Below, one piece after another: positions 20,608 to 31,309 of a stretch of 42,741 nucleotides of DNA. Every line of letters begins with the position of its first letter. The stretch's first letter is position 1. The notes under the pieces were generated by a model, which saw only the letters and a program-made list of their open reading frames with translations, was not told the origin of the DNA and ran no database searches. The translations under genes were made by a program, and so were the position numbers. The stretch is from the NCBI GenBank assembly GCA_022539475.1, contig VCMS01000472.1:16103-58843 (forward strand), read 5' to 3'. The stretch comes from Gracilaria domingensis. Lineage: Eukaryota; Rhodophyta; Florideophyceae; Gracilariales; Gracilariaceae.

Positions 20608-23600
20608 ATGGACTCGTTTAGTGGGCTCAAGATCGAGAAGTTGGGTGAGGATAACTTCCATACTTGGAAGCAGAAGATTCAGTATGTACTTGCACTGAAA
20701 GACCTCAAGAACCATCTCACCACTTCTGCACCCACGGATGAAGAGGAACTGGTAAAGTGGCAAATCCGCGACGAAAGGGCTAGAGCTATCATTGGACTCA
20801 CGCTTGCCGACGAGCACTTGGATCACATTCGAGACATCGAGACTGCTGCTGACGCATGGAAGGCCATTTGCAATGTGTTTCAACGTAAGACTCTTCTTAA
20901 CCGAATCAACGCCAGACGTGCTTTCTACTCTGTCAAAATGCGCGAGGACGAGAAGATGTTGCAATTCATCAATCGTGTTCGGCACTTGGCCTCCGACCTC
21001 AAGAGTATGGACGTCAACGTTGAAGAAGAGGACATTGCTATGGCTGCTCTATGTGGACTTCCGGATCGTTTTGAGCACCTCATTGTTGCAATTGACACCA
21101 CGATCGGAGATCGCCAACTCACCATGGAGTTTGTGAAGAGCCGTCTATTGCAAGAAGAGCAACGTATGAGTGATCGTGCCAAGGAGGAGTCCGGTGTTGA
21201 TGCTGCACTCTTGGGACGCCAGTTTCGTAGGAAGTCATTGAAGTCGGTTGTGTGTTACTATTGTGGCATAAAGGGTCATATCCAGAAGAACTGTTTCAAA
21301 AAGCAACGTGATGGGGCTAACAAGGATCAGATCGATGCTGCTCACCCAAGTGTACATACCGCGCTCAACGATGAGCAAGGTACGGGCGGCAGCGATTCTG
21401 ACTTTGTATGCCTCATTGCGAATGGTGCCGACAAGGCCACTAACAGTGACTGGATTGTTGACTCTGGAGCTACTGCGCACATGACTTATGATGACTCAAT
21501 GTTCCAAACGTACGAGACAAAGGTGTCGTCGGGTGTGAGTATCGGCAATGATTCCAAGTTGCAGTCTGTTGGTCACGGAAGTGTGGAGCTCGATCTGACA
21601 GTTGAAGGGTCCAAGCGTAAGTGCAAGCTAAAGCAGGTGGTACACGTGCCCAACTTACGGTACCATTTGTTGTCTGTGTCACAGATTTGTGATCTGGGCT
21701 GCACGGTAGTGTTTGACAAAGAAAAGGTATGTGTGTACAAGGGGTCAAAAGTGGTTGCCGTTGGGCGCCGCGTCAAAGACCTGTACTACCTTTGCACTGC
21801 TGCAGATCAGTTCACGGACACGGACAGTGCGCTTGTGTCAGACTTGTCTCTTTGGCATGCTCGAATGGCTCATGTGAATGTGGAAGGCATCAAGCAGATG
21901 GCTCGAAACGGTGTTGTGTCAGGTCTGAATGTGGATGTGGCTCAGAAGCTGGATGTGTGTGGCTCTTGTGTAGTGGGCAAAGCAACCCGTGCTCCGACTC
22001 CCAAGCAAGGGGGGAACGAGCTGAACACGTACTGGACCTGGTACACTCTGATATATCGGGTCCAGTGAACGTGAAGTCCTTGGGAGGCTCGCACTACTTT
22101 GTCACATTCATCGATGACCACAGCCGCTACTGCTTCTTGTACATGCTCAAGACGAAGGATGAGGTGTTCCGGATGTTCATCAAGTGGCTCAGGTTTGTGG
22201 AGAACCAGATGGGCAGGAAAGTGTTAACCATCACCGCTCGCAAGAGTGTGTTGCGTGCATTACGCACTGACAATGGTGGTGAGTACTTGTCCAATCGGTT
22301 CTCCGAAAAGCTTGAGCAGTACGGTATTGAGCATCAGCGAACTGTGCCTTATAATCCACAGCAGAACGGGCTTGCCGAGAGGTTCAACCGCACACTCATG
22401 GACTTGGTCAGGTCAATATTGCATCACAAGAATGTGCCAAAAAGCTTTTGGGCTGAGGCTCTGAATGTTTCTGTGTATGTGCGCAACAGAGTGACCTGCA
22501 AAGCGCTTCCGAGTGACGTGACGCCGTTTGAGCTGTGGCATGGACAGAAGCCTGATCTGAGCAATCTGCGTGTGTTTGGTAGCCGTTGCTGGTACAAGGT
22601 GGTTGATCACAAGTTGAAGAAGCTGGAAGAGCGTGCAGTGGAGGCCATCTTCATTGGGTACACTTCAGGCTCCCACGGGTACAAGTTGTGGGACAGCCAG
22701 AAGAAGAAGGTGATTGTGTCACGAGATGTGAGGTTTGACGAGTGCTCTGCAACTGAAAGTGACGAGCACTCTGAAGACGAGGACTATGCGGATATCGACT
22801 TGGTCGACAAGTCGGTATCTGCTGAAGCCCCAACCTCCGACACATCCGCCGATCATTCTGAAGATGATCCTTCTGCACCAGCTTCTCATGAGAGTACCAC
22901 GAATGCCAGTACGGATGAAACACCACACCAGTTCCACAAGATGAGCCGGAAGTGACAGAGACGCAGCCCCTTCGTAGATCCACACGTCAGAGAAAGACGC
23001 CATCCTCGTGGTGGCGTGGTGCCAGTGCTTTCCTTACAGCCAGTGATGATACTCCTTCGTCGTACGGTGACGCAGTGTCACGTCCTGATTCCGAAGCTTG
23101 GAAGAAGGCGATGAAGAGTGAGTACGAGTCATTGATGGAGCATGACACATGGGATCTAGTGCCAAGGCCAGCAGACAGCAACGTGATTTCGTCCAAGTGG
23201 GTGTATGTACAGAAGTATGAGGCTTCGTCATCTGGTGAACCGACAGTGCGTTACAAGGCTCGTGTGGTTGCAAGAGGCTTCCTGCAGATCGAGGGTGTGG
23301 ACTTCTCAGAGACATATGCACCTGTGGTGAAGTTCACATCCATCAGAATGATCCTGTCAGTGACTGCCGTACGAGACTTCCACTTGCACCAGATGGATGT
23401 GAAGACTGCCTTTCTGAACGGTGACCTTGACGAGACAGTGTACATGGAGCAGCCAATGGGATTCACACAGCAGGGAAAGGAGGACTTGGTGTGCCGACTG
23501 AAGAAAGCGATCTATGGGCTTAGACAAGCACCAAGACAGTGGCACGCCAAGATATACGCCTTCCTTGTTGGTGAAATGCACCTCAAGCCGAATGACGCAG

Positions 23601-24630
23601 ACGAGTGTGTCTACACCGGGATCATACTGGGTTTCTTGGTTATCATTGCTCTGTATGTTGACGACTTGCTGATTGCGAGTCCGAGCATGAAAACCGTGGA
23701 ACGTGTGAAGGCAGAGCTGTCAAGTCGTTTCCGCATGAAGGACCTCAAAGAAGCTCGCATGGTTCTTGGATTTGAAATCCATCGAGACAGAACCAAGCGA
23801 GAGCTGTACTTGACTCAGTCAGCGTACACGAACAAGGTCCTGGAGCGATTTGGCATGCAGCTGTCGAAACCCGTTGACACTCCTATGGAGTGCGGTGTGG
23901 ACTTGTCTGTTGAGGAGGAAGTGCTCACGCATGTACCGTATCGTCAGGCGATTGGCTGCCTCATGTATCTGTCTGTGGGAACTCGTCCAGACATCTCATA
24001 TGCTGTGGCTAAGCTGGCCAAGTATGTTGAGAAGCCGGGAAACACTCACTGGAAGGCGGTCAAGCGTGTTCTTCGCTACCTCAATGGCACTACCACGTTC
24101 GGGTTGACGTATGGCTCCAGCACCGATTTGCAACTGCACGGCTATGTGGACTCTGACTGGGCTGGCGATGTTGCCAACCGCAAGTCCACTAGTGGATACT
24201 TGTTCATGATGTGCGGTGGTGCTGTGTCGTGGTCGTCTCGTCAACAGGAGGTAGTTGCTCTGTCGAGTGCAGAGGCTGAGTACGTGAGCTTGTGCTCTGG
24301 CACCAAGGAGGCGATCTGGCTTAGGCGACTTTGGAACGGCATTGGCAGTGTGATTGGCATGGAAGCAGACGGGTCTGTAAGCTGCTGGTTGAACCAACTC
24401 CCATGTATGTTGACAACCAGGGCAGCATTGACCTTGCTCGAAATGGAGTGGTGAACAGGCGAACCAAGCATATTGAAATTCGGTTCCACTTCACTCGAGA
24501 AGCTCTGCAGGCCAAGTCGATTGTGCTGTTCTACTGCCCGACGGATTCCATGGTTGCCGACATGCTGAATAAGCCGCTTGCGCGAGTGAAGCACGAGAGG
24601 TTCCGCGAAGCCGGTGGTGTGATCACATAG
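20608..24630 (+). pseudogene. gag-pol: Family B gag-pol polyprotein, unit B2, four small frame-breaking losses
   Basis: ATG at 20608 (MDSFSGLK). The first frame is open to the integrase: Gag, zinc knuckle CYYCGIKGHIQKNC at residues 216-229, protease DSGATAHM with Asp near 285, integrase His near 417 (LWHARMAHV) and CGSCVVGK. One G is missing from a G run at 22009-22014 (seven G in B1 and B3), shifting the frame. The second frame carries the integrase core (HSDISGP, TDNGGEY, NGLAERFNR) to about 22918, where another base is lost. The third frame carries the linker, RT with YVDD and most of RNase H. One A is lost near 24379 and one C near 24625, so the C-terminus ends early at 24630. All lesions are single-base losses, mostly in runs. 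Confidence 0.94.
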
Positions 24631-24648
24631 AAGTTTGAAGTCAGTGAC

Positions 24649-24658
24649 AGAGGGGGGG
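24649..24658 (+). promoter_or_regulatory. Polypurine tract, unit B2
   Basis: AGAGGGGGGG immediately before LTR3. Confidence 0.9.
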
Positions 24659-25444
24659 TGTTGGATGTTGACCCTGTGCTGTCACTGAAAACCAAAAGTG
24701 CTGGGGAGCATGGGCTGTTTTGGAGGGTGCCGTTGGAAAAGCGCATATGCGCCTCTGCGCAAACTCAACGTGAAACGGGCTTCTGATTGGCTACTGCAAA
24801 TGGTCATATGCATTGTGGTTCGTACAAGTGTTGTGGCGCTAATGGGTTGTTTCCGGGGTACACGTGTGTAGCTAGTACACTGGGCATACTGTACATGATG
24901 CACAGGGTACACACGTATGTACGTGGACATGTAGGACAGCTTCATGTGACTTTGGCACTATGGTGAAGAGTAGATGCGCTGTCAAGAGGTTTACACTGTG
25001 GTATTGTTGGTGACGTAGGACTTGGAGTGAGTTTGTGGTGACGTGTTAGTTGGTGAGCTTGTACGTAACTGTTATGGTGGCGTGTACGGATTACAGTGTG
25101 TTGGCACTATGTGAATCTGTGCATGGTCATGGTTATGTGTAGGCACGTAACTTGATGTGCACGGTTGTGCACTGTTGTGCGTTGTTGTGCTTTGTTGTTG
25201 TAAGCTGTCATGATAGTGTGGCAGTGTTACCATGTTATGTTAGAAGATGATTGGTAGTATTGAGTGTCTCTAGCTAGTGGTTTAGGTATTGCTTGGAGTT
25301 GGAGTTGTGCGATGGTTGCGCAAAGTAGTTCTATATAAGCGGTGACTCGAGCGCCTCCAAGTAAATTCCGAGCCAGAGCTGGCGAACTTCCCTTCATTCC
25401 CCTATCCTTTCTTCAACCTTCCCTTTCAGCTTCAACCTCTATCA
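24659..25444 (+). repeat. Family B array, LTR3, shared by units B2 and B3 (786 bp)
   Basis: Same termini and elements as LTR2, with TATATAAG at 25332-25339. Again one LTR lies between a polypurine tract and a primer-binding site, making the array head to tail. Confidence 0.95.
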
Positions 25445-25458
25445 GGTTATGGGCCCAG
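25445..25458 (+). promoter_or_regulatory. Primer-binding site, unit B3
   Basis: GGTTATGGGCCCAG directly after LTR3. Confidence 0.9.
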
Positions 25459-26686
25459 CCCCGCTGACCTCTGCCGTTATCGTTCCCTCTCGCCGCTGAT
25501 TCTCGCCGCTCTCCCTCACCGCCGTTCATCCGCTTCGCTGTTTTCCCTTTCGTTCCCTTCTCCGTTGCGTCGGGTGTGTTGACCGTATCGTTGGTCGGTG
25601 TTGACTTTCTTCTTTCGGTCGTTCGTTCCTCCCTGAGGGCGTTTTGTTGGTGGTGGTTCGACGTTGACTTTCTATCGTGATTGTGTTTGGGCGCTCGTTG
25701 TTGCCCGTGTTGTCGATCGCTATCCGCTTCGTTTGGTCTCCCTCTGTTATTATTGTTGGGATCCCCACGTCGTCTTTGTGGGTTCTGATCCGAGAGTTGA
25801 GGACCTTGTGTTGTTGAAGTCTGTGCACTTGTGTGTTGTGCTCAGCATTCGTTTCTGTTGAAGTCCGTGCACTGCGTGTGTGCTCGGCAGGTGTGGTGAT
25901 CACTTGAGTTTCGGTGCGACGAGCGGTTGATCCGAGCAATCGGGGACGTTAGTCTGGCGGCTTGAACCAAAGCATTTGTTCCGTCTTGCGAGTTTCCCAC
26001 CGGTCCTTAGGGGCAGATAACGGTGTCGGTCGAAAGACCTGGTATTCTTCGCGGGGGCATTTGTGGACGGGGTGCCGTGACGTACTGCACTGGACAGGAG
26101 GTGGTCCACCTTTATTGTTGCTGACCTGACTTTGTGTTGGGTTCTTGATCTGTGGCGAAGGCAAACTGAAACGAGCTTTTGATCCGTACTGCTTCGGTGG
26201 TGCGGGGAGGCGACGTGTCGTAGGCTGACCTCCTTTTTAGGATCAGGCCGCTTGTGAACTTCATTGTTTGCTTGCTAGAAGCGTACCTCGGTTTGTCATA
26301 GTACCTGCAGTTTCAGGGTCGCGCAAGTTCTTGCAAGAGACCAGAGAGGGTTTTACTTGGTGAAGGCATATCTTCGGTCATTAACCATCCTCTGGAAGTC
26401 TCGTAGAGAGCGACGCACCTTCTCCTAGAACGCAGGAGGAGGTAGACTGCAGAAGTCGTTTCTTACCCGGAGAGTCTCCGGGGGTCAGGGGTCCGACTCC
26501 CTAGGGTACCAGGAATCTTAGTTCCTTTTGCACCCGACTATTCATCTTTATTGTTGTTGTTGTTTGTTGTTATTGTTGTTTGTTGTTGTTTGTTGTTGTT
26601 TGCTGTTGTTGTTTACCGCTGTCGTTTGCTATTGCCGCCTGTCTGCCACCGCATTATCTGGTTCGCTGCAGTTCCTCTCTTACATC
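25459..26686 (+). other. Unit B3 untranslated leader
   Basis: Nearly identical to the B2 leader, with the same hairpins and a (TTG)n tract of intermediate length. One base is missing near 25796. No supported gene. Confidence 0.8.
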
Positions 26687-29600
26687 ATGGACTCGTTTAG
26701 TGGGCTCAAGATCGAGAAGTTGGGTGAGGATAACTTCCATACTTGGAAGCAGAAGATTCAGTATGTACTTGCACTGAAAGACCTCAAGAACCATCTCACC
26801 ACTTCTGCACCCACGGATGAAGAGGAACTGGTAAAGTGGCAAATCCGCGACGAAAGGGCTAGAGCTATCATTGGACTCACGCTTGCCGACGAGCACTTGG
26901 ATCACATTCGAGACATCGAGACTGCTGCTGACGCATGGAAGGCCATTTGCAATGTGTTTCAACGTAAGACTCTTCTTAACCGAATCAACGCCAGACGTGC
27001 TTCTACTCTGTCAAAATGCGCGAGGACGAGAAGATGTTGCAATTCATCAATCGTGTTCGGCACTTGGCCTCCGACCTCAAGAGTATGGACGTCAACGTTG
27101 AAGAAGAGGACATTGCTATGGCTGCTCTATGTGGACTTCCGGATCGTTTTGAGCACCTCATTGTTGCAATTGACACCACGATCGGAGATCGCCAACTCAC
27201 TATGGAGTTTGTGAAGAGCCGTCTATTGCAAGAAGAGCAACGTATGAGTGATCGTGCCAAGGAGGAGTCCGGTGTTGATGCTGCACTCTTGGGACGCCAG
27301 TTTCGTAGGAAGTCATTGAAGTCGGTTGTGTGTTACTATTGTGGCATAAAGGGTCATATCCAGAAGAACTGTTTCAAAAAGCAACGTGATGGGGCTAACA
27401 AGGATCAGATCGATGCTGCTCACCCAAGTGTACATACCGCGCTCAACGATGAGCAAGGTACGGGCGGCAGCGATTCTGACTTTGTATGCCTCATTGCGAA
27501 TGGTGCCGACAAGGCCACTAACAGTGACTGGATTGTTGACTCTGGAGCTACTGCGCACATGACTTATGATGACTCAATGTTCCAAACGTACGAGACAAAG
27601 GTGTCGTCGGGTGTGAGTATCGGCAATGATTCCAAGTTGCAGTCTGTTGGTCACGGAAGTGTGGAGCTCGATCTGACAGTTGAAGGGTCCAAGCGTAAGT
27701 GCAAGCTAAAGCAGGTGGTACACGTGCCCAACTTACGGTACCACTTGTTGTCTGTGTCACAGATTTGTGATCTGGGCTGCACGGTAGTGTTTGACAAAGA
27801 AAAGGTATGTGTGTACAAGGGGTCAAAAGTGGTTGCCGTTGGGCGCCGCGTCAAAGACCTGTACTACCTTTGCACTGCTGCAGATCAGTTCACGGACACG
27901 GACAGTGCGCTTGTGTCAGACTTGTCTCTTGGCATGCTCGAATGGCTCATGTGAATGTGGAAGGCATCAAGCAGATGGCTCGAAACGGTGTTGTGTCAGG
28001 TCTGGATGTGGATGTGGCTCAGAAGCTGGATGTGTGTGGCTCTTGTGTAGTGGGCAAAGCAACCCGTGCTCCGACTCCCAAGCAAGGGGGGGAACGAGCT
28101 GAACACGTACTGGACCTGGTACACTCTGATATATCGGGTCCAGTGAACGTGAAGTCCTTGGGAGGCTCGCACTACTTTGTCACATTCATCGATGACCACA
28201 GCCGCTACTGCTTCTTGTACATGCTCAAGACGAAGGATGAGGTGTTCCGGATGTTCATCAAGTGGCTCAGGTTTGTGGAGAACCAGATGGGCAGGAAAGT
28301 GTTAACCATCACCGCTCCAAGAGTGTGTTGCGTGCATTACGCACTGACAATGGTGGTGAGTACTTGTCCAATCGGTTCTCCGAAAAGCTTGAGCAGTACG
28401 GTATTGAGAATCAGCGAACTGTGCCTTACATCCACAGCAGAACGGGCTTGCCGAGAGGTTCAACCGCACACTCATGGACTTGGTCAGGTCAATATTGCAT
28501 CACAAGAATGTGCCAAAAAGCTTTTGGTCTGAGGCTCTGAATGTTTCTGTGTATGTGCGCAACAGAGTGACCTGCAAAGCGCTTCCGAGTGACGTGACTC
28601 CGTTTGAGCTGTGGCATGGACAGAAGCCTGATCTGAGCAATCTGCGTGTGTTTGGTAGCCGTTGCTGGTACAAGGTGGTTGATCACAAGTTGAAGAAGCT
28701 GGAAGAGCGTGCAGTGGAAGCCATCTTCATTCGGTACACTTCAGGCTCCCACGGATACAAGTTGTGGGACAGCCAGAAGAAGAAGGTGATTGTGTCACGA
28801 GATGTGAGGTTTGACGAGTGCTCTGGAACTGAAAGTGACGAGCACTTTGAACACCAGGACTACGCGGATATCGACTTGGTCGACAAGTCGGGAGCTGCTG
28901 AAGCCTCAACCTCCGACACATCCGCCGATCATTCTGAAGATGACCCTTCTGCACCAGCTTCTCATGAGAGTACCACGAATGCCAGTACGGATGAGAACAC
29001 CACACCAGACGAACATGATGAGCCGGGAGTGACAGAGACGCAGCCCCTTCGTAGATCCACACGTCAGAGAAAGACGACATCCTCGTGGTGGCGTGGTGCC
29101 AGTGCTTTCCTTACAGCCAGTGATGATACTCCTTCGTCGTACGGTGTCGCAGTGTCACGTCTTGATTCCGAAGCTTGGAAGAAGGCGATGAAGAGTGAGT
29201 ATCAATCGTTGATGGAGCACGACACGTGGGATCTAGTGCCAAGGCCAGCAGACAGCAACGTGATTTCGTCCAAGTGGGTGTATGTACAGAAGTATGAGGC
29301 TTCGTCATCTGGTGAACCGACAGTGCGTTACAAGGCTCGTGTGGTTGCAAGAGGCTTCCTGCAGATCGAGGGTGTGGACTTCTCAGAGACTTATGCACCT
29401 GTGGTGAAGTTCACATCCATCAGAATGATCTTGTCTGTGACTGCCGTACGAGACTTTCACTTGCACCAGATGGACGTGAAGACTGCGTTTCTGAACGGTG
29501 ACCTTGACGAGACAGTGTACATGGAGCAGCCAATGGGGTTCACACAGCAAGAAAGGGGGACTTGGTGTGCCGACTGAAGAAAGCAATCTATGGGCTTAGA

Positions 29601-29887
29601 CGAGCACCAAGACAGTGGCACGCCAAGATATACGCCTTCCTTGTTCGTGAAAAGCACCTCAAGCCGAATGACGCAGACGAGTGTGTCTACACCGGGATCA
29701 TACTGGGTTTCTTGGTTATCATTGCTCTGTGTGTTGACGACTTGCTGATTGCGAGTCCGAGCATGAAAACCGTGGAACGTGTGAAGGCAGAGCTGTAAAG
29801 TCGTTTCCGCATGAAGGACCTCAAAGAAGCTCGCATGGTTCTTGGATTTGAAATCCATCGGGACAGAACCAAGCGAGAGCTGCACTT
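26687..29887 (+). pseudogene. gag-pol: Family B gag-pol polyprotein, unit B3, part left of C2
   Basis: ATG at 26687 with the family B Gag start. Frame breaks lie near 27001, 27929, 28316, 28427 and 29550, and TAA at 29796-29798 replaces a Ser codon. All domains up to the middle of the RT are recognisable: zinc knuckle, DSG protease, HHCC integrase, DDE core. The RT active site reads CVDD instead of YVDD (Cys codon 29729-29731), so this copy would be inactive even without the shifts. Up to about 28500 it is almost identical to B2; from about 28597 it follows the B0-type subfamily. C2 interrupts it at 29887 and the gene resumes at 40816. Confidence 0.92.
29883..29887. repeat. Target-site duplication of C2 (left), cactt
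   Basis: The right copy at 40816-40820 is tactt, and the uninterrupted B pol site reads tactt, so the left copy has one substitution. Confidence 0.85.
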
Positions 29888-30830
29888 TGTTAGAGGTTAT
29901 AGCTGGAAAGGGAAGGTTGAAAGAAAGTTTGGGGGAATGAAAGGAAGTTCGCCAGCTCTGGCTCGGAATTTAATTGGAGGTGCTCGAGTCACCGCCTATA
30001 TAGAACTACTTTGCGCAACCATCGCAAACCTCCAACTCCAAGCAATACCTAAACCACTAGCTAGAGACACTCAATACTACCAATCATCTTCTAACATGAC
30101 ATGGTAACACTCCCACACTATCATGGCAGCTTACAACAACAAAGCACAACAGTGCACAACAGTGCACAACAACTTACGTGCCTACACATAACCATGACCA
30201 TGCACAGATTCACATAGTGCCAACACACTGTAATCCCTACACCACACCATAACAGTTACGTACAGGCTCACCAACAACAACTCACCACAAACTCACTTCA
30301 AGTCCTACGTCACTAACAACACCACACTGTAATCCTCTTGACACCGCATCAACTCTTCACTATAGTGCCCAAGTTACACCAAGCTGTCCTACATGTCCAC
30401 GTACATACGTGTGTACTCTGTGCATCATGTACAGTATGCCCAGTGTACTAGCTACACACGTGTACCCCGGACACAACCCATTAGCGCCACAACACTTGTA
30501 CGAACCACAATGCATATGACCATTTGCACTAGCCAATCAGAAGCCCGTTTCACGTTCAATTTGCGCAGACGCGCATATGCGCTTTTCCAACGGCACCCTC
30601 CAAAACAGCCCATGCTCCCCAGCACTTTTGGTTTTCAGTGACAGCACAGGGTCAACATTCAACACAGCATTCCAATGTAGCCGTAAACGTTCAACCCATA
30701 CTGAGTATACCACACAGCAACATAGTATACCAAACAGAACAACATCAATCTCGGTTTCACATACCAAGGTACCATTCTAGACTCCACACATCTCAGCTGC
30801 TTGATGTCAGTGACAGCATGACTTCCAACA
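29888..30830 (-). repeat. C2 3' LTR (943 bp)
   Basis: TG...CA in element sense (plus strand TGTTAGAGG...TTCCAACA). Positions 29888-30664 resemble an entire family B LTR, including CTATATAG (TATA box, minus strand) near 29996-30003 and the 12-bp palindrome region near 30570. Positions 30665-30830 are a 166-bp segment found only in family C. Confidence 0.9.
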
Positions 30831-30843
30831 CCCTCCCTCTGTT
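30831..30843 (-). promoter_or_regulatory. C2 polypurine tract
   Basis: In element sense AACAGAGGGAGGG immediately before the 3' LTR; same place and type as in C1 and similar to the B tract. Confidence 0.82.
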
Positions 30844-31261
30844 ACTGACTTCAAGCAACCAGCGCTCCTGGCCAAGTACATGCTAAATAACAAGTCGGGC
30901 AGTCAGGAAACCAGCGTCACTGCACTTAAACCTTACGATGGCCAACGGTGACAACCAAACATCAAGTGCAGTTATTGTGTGACCAAGTCCACGGGTGTAC
31001 CGTTCTACCAGTATACCAAGATCATAGTTCTGTTCTATACGATTCGGATGTTCTGGGAGCACCCTCCTTTTGTCACATGCTCTGAACTTCTTACTCATCC
31101 TTCGTATGGCAACGAAGGCAACAGCTTCCGGTTCAAACAGATATCAACAACAGACAGTGAGAGCCTAAGTCTGAGGATGTTACTCTGACACCCTCCCTCT
31201 CTTACTGGCTTTGAACTTCTCTCAGAAACAAAATGCCCCTCAGAGTCCTTCACGAAAGGGA
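30844..31261 (-). other. C2 internal 3' region, no gene, with a second polypurine-tract-like copy
   Basis: Matches C1 12220-12498 for its first part (to about 31125). A 26-bp stretch at 31191-31216 repeats the polypurine tract and its upstream flank (30831-30856), about 21 of 26 identical. A CCTTCG/CGAAGG hairpin lies near 31098-31118. No coding frame is supported. Confidence 0.65.
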
Positions 31262-31309
31262 TCTAGACGTCCACAAGTTACCACATTCTAGACACCGAAG
31301 ACAAATGTT

